Source: Pelagihabitans sp963760375 (GTDB lineage: Bacteria > Bacteroidota > Bacteroidia > Flavobacteriales > Flavobacteriaceae). From it: a stretch of 64,000 bases of DNA. The notes beneath the pieces are model-generated. The model ran no database searches and was not told the DNA's origin. It saw nothing but the letters and a program-made list of their open reading frames with translations. Of the stretch, positions 62,161-64,000 are shown piece after piece. The translations under genes were made by a program, and so were the position numbers. Each line of letters starts with the position of its first letter. Positions within the stretch are counted from its first letter, which is position 1. The stretch lies in NCBI GenBank assembly GCA_963760375.1, contig CAVXCS010000001.1:434001-498000 (forward strand), in the 5' to 3' direction.

Positions 62161-64000
62161 TTATTTTTTTATGAATTTCCCAAAAAAACTTTTGGTGCTC
62201 TCTTCCTCTTCTTCATAATATCCGTAACCGTTTCCGAAAGAGTAATAATTACCAGACCCATATCCATAAGGGTCATGCTTAACTTTTGCATCATTCAAAA
62301 CAATACTTAAATTTTTCAATTTATTCTCATGATATAATTCATCAATTACTTTTAAATAGCCTTTCTTAGAATAATTTTCTCTAATAACATATAAATTTAT
62401 ATCGGCAAATTTCGCTATTAACATTGGGTCTGAAACTATACCAATTGGAGGTGTATCAATAATTATATAATCGTATCGTATTTTTTAATTCTGCAATTAA
62501 AGATTGCCATTTCGCTCCTGTTTAATAATTCAGACGGATTTGGTGGTACTGGACCGGCAGGTATTAAATGCTAAATTCTCATTGTGTGTTTTTTGAATTA
62601 CATCATCAATTTTTGCAATTCCAATTAAATATGAACTTAATCCAATGTCATTGCTTAATCCAAAATCATCAAATAATTTGGGCTTACGTAAATCCGTTCC
62701 TAAAATTAAAACCTTGTGATCTTGCAATGCAAGAACCGATGCAAGATTTAATGTTACAAAAGACTTTCCTTCACCACCTATAGAAGAAGTAATTGCTATT
62801 ACCTTTTTTGATTCAGTGCTTAAAAACTGAAGATTTGTTCTAAGTGTTCTAAATGCTTCTGTAATTCTTCCCTTAGGATTATCAAAAACTACCAGGTTAA
62901 TGTCTTTAAATTTATGGCCAATTATTCCCACTACTGGTGTATTGGTGCTTTTAACAATATCTTCTTTATTTTCTACTGTAGTTTTAAGAATGCTCTGAAT
63001 AAATATAATAACTCCGGGTATCACTAAAGATGCAAATAAAGCCAATATATAAATCAGAGATTTATCCGGAGTAACTGGTTCTGCAATTATAAATGCACGA
63101 TCTAATACTTTATTATCAGAAATAGCAGTAGCCTTCGAAATACTTGTTTCTGCTTTTTTCTGTAATAAGTATATATAGATGTTTTGGTTTACTTCAAATT
63201 TTCTTTGAATAGCTAACAATTGTCGTTCAATCTCAGGTACTTTATTGATGCTTCCTTCGTATCTTAAAACTCTTGAGTCCAGCGCCTGAAGTTTTGTTTC
63301 GAGTTGAATTTTTATAGATTTTAAGTTTTCGAGCAGTGAAATTCTGGTATCACTAATTTGCTCATCAATAATTTGTACGGAGGGAATTTCATCTGAAACA
63401 CCAAAAGATAAACTCTTTCTCTTTAACTGCAGAGCTTGAAAAGACTCCAAAAGCTTTAATAAAATTGGATCGTTAATACCAATTACAGATGGGGCAAGTT
63501 GCGTTATATCTTTATTTTCATCTATGTATGTGGCTAAATTATTTAAAGATTTTAATTCAATTTCAGTTTTTAGTTTTTCTAAATCAATTTGATTGAGTCT
63601 AACCAAAACTGAATTTGATTCTTCACTCAAATTAACCGTTCCGTTTTTCTTTTTAAAATCCTGAAGATCTGTTTCAATAGTATTTAATACTTCAATAATT
63701 TTTTTTAGTTGATCATCTACAAAATGAAGAGTTAATGATGCTATGGAAGTTTTGTCTTCAACATTTTTATCAATGTAAACGTCAGCTATGGTATTTAAAA
63801 TGTCAGCTGCTTTTGCCGGATTGTAATCTAAAAAATGCAATTGAATTATTTTAGCATCCTTATCATAAGGAGTAACACTCAATTTTTCTTTTAAGCGGTT
63901 AATTATTTGATTTTTTCTATTTACTATAAATTTTATCTCGTTATTAATCTCTGTTATATCTATACTATCAACTTTTTCAATTATGAATTGAAAATTCTCT
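62161..64000 (-). CDS. Wzc-like polysaccharide biosynthesis tyrosine autokinase (5' end outside window), frameshifted
   Basis: A large inner-membrane polysaccharide co-polymerase with a cytosolic BY-kinase domain. The 5' part extends past the right edge. Visible are a periplasmic coiled-coil-rich domain (about 63300-64000), the second membrane segment LIYILALFASLVIPGVIIFI near 63030, and the kinase with Walker A TSSIGGEGKSFVT and Walker A' ILGTDLRKPKLFDDFGLS. After frameshifts near 62560 and 62480 come the kinase end (PNPSELLN, DTPPIGIVSDPMLIAKFAD) and a tyrosine-rich tail at 62185-62270 (YGYGSGNYYSF and GYGYYEEEEE), the usual autophosphorylation cluster. Such kinases control capsule or exopolysaccharide export length. 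No sugar-polymer genes are in this window. Confidence 0.9.

Overview
The window reads as two different Bacteroidota genomes joined at about base 30,573. Positions 1 to ~30,573 have moderate GC (mid-40s percent by eye) and carry flavobacterial gene families and order, matching a marine Flavobacteriaceae member. Positions ~30,574 to 64,000 are clearly AT-richer (mid-30s percent by eye) with different codon use. They look like another Bacteroidota lineage, possibly Chitinophagales-like, though that placement is weak. At the join a SusC-type receptor stops halfway through its barrel and an unrelated AT-rich reading frame on the opposite strand begins. The simplest explanation is a chimeric contig.

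Left part: an SDR/DUF2867 protein and a BCCT transporter on the + strand face a long leftward series. In transcription order this is the str operon (rpsL, rpsG, fusA, rpsJ), the S10-spc-alpha ribosomal cluster (rplC through rplQ), then carA, eno, a GT5 glycogen synthase, gltA, and two amidinohydrolase-fold enzymes (DDAH-like and CtlX-like). Hairpin terminators follow rpsJ, rplQ, eno and gltA. A Bacteroidota-type promoter (TTTG, 19 nt, TAnnTTTG) precedes rpsL. rpsL has one missing base and rpsM has four small deletions. Both genes are essential, so these are most likely sequence errors. A ~570-base gap holds the divergent rpsL/susC control region.

Right part: 2-oxoacid:ferredoxin oxidoreductase korA-korB, trmB, a MurG-like glycosyltransferase, a type IX secretion system (T9SS) cargo protein, and three tandem secreted paralogs with an H-x-x-G-G-E/N-I start and C-terminal sorting domains, with a lipoprotein gene among them. 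Next come a gamma-carbonic-anhydrase-like protein, pheT, recG and adenine deaminase. The leftward series porU-porV-ispF-cdd-pdhA-aceF and the rightward series porP/sprF-gldJ-murF follow, and a Wzc-like tyrosine autokinase runs off the right edge. This supplies T9SS machinery (PorU sortase, PorV shuttle, PorP/SprF, GldJ) together with likely substrates.

From about 40.6 kb onward almost every gene is broken by one to several single-base frameshifts although the protein sequence continues in another frame. Genes between 31.2 and 40.4 kb are intact. Such genes are annotated over their full span. I found no tRNA, rRNA, CRISPR array, insertion sequence or clearly novel system. The most unusual biological features are the tandem secreted paralog family, the long acidic tail on L17, and the candidate control elements around the ribosomal operons.
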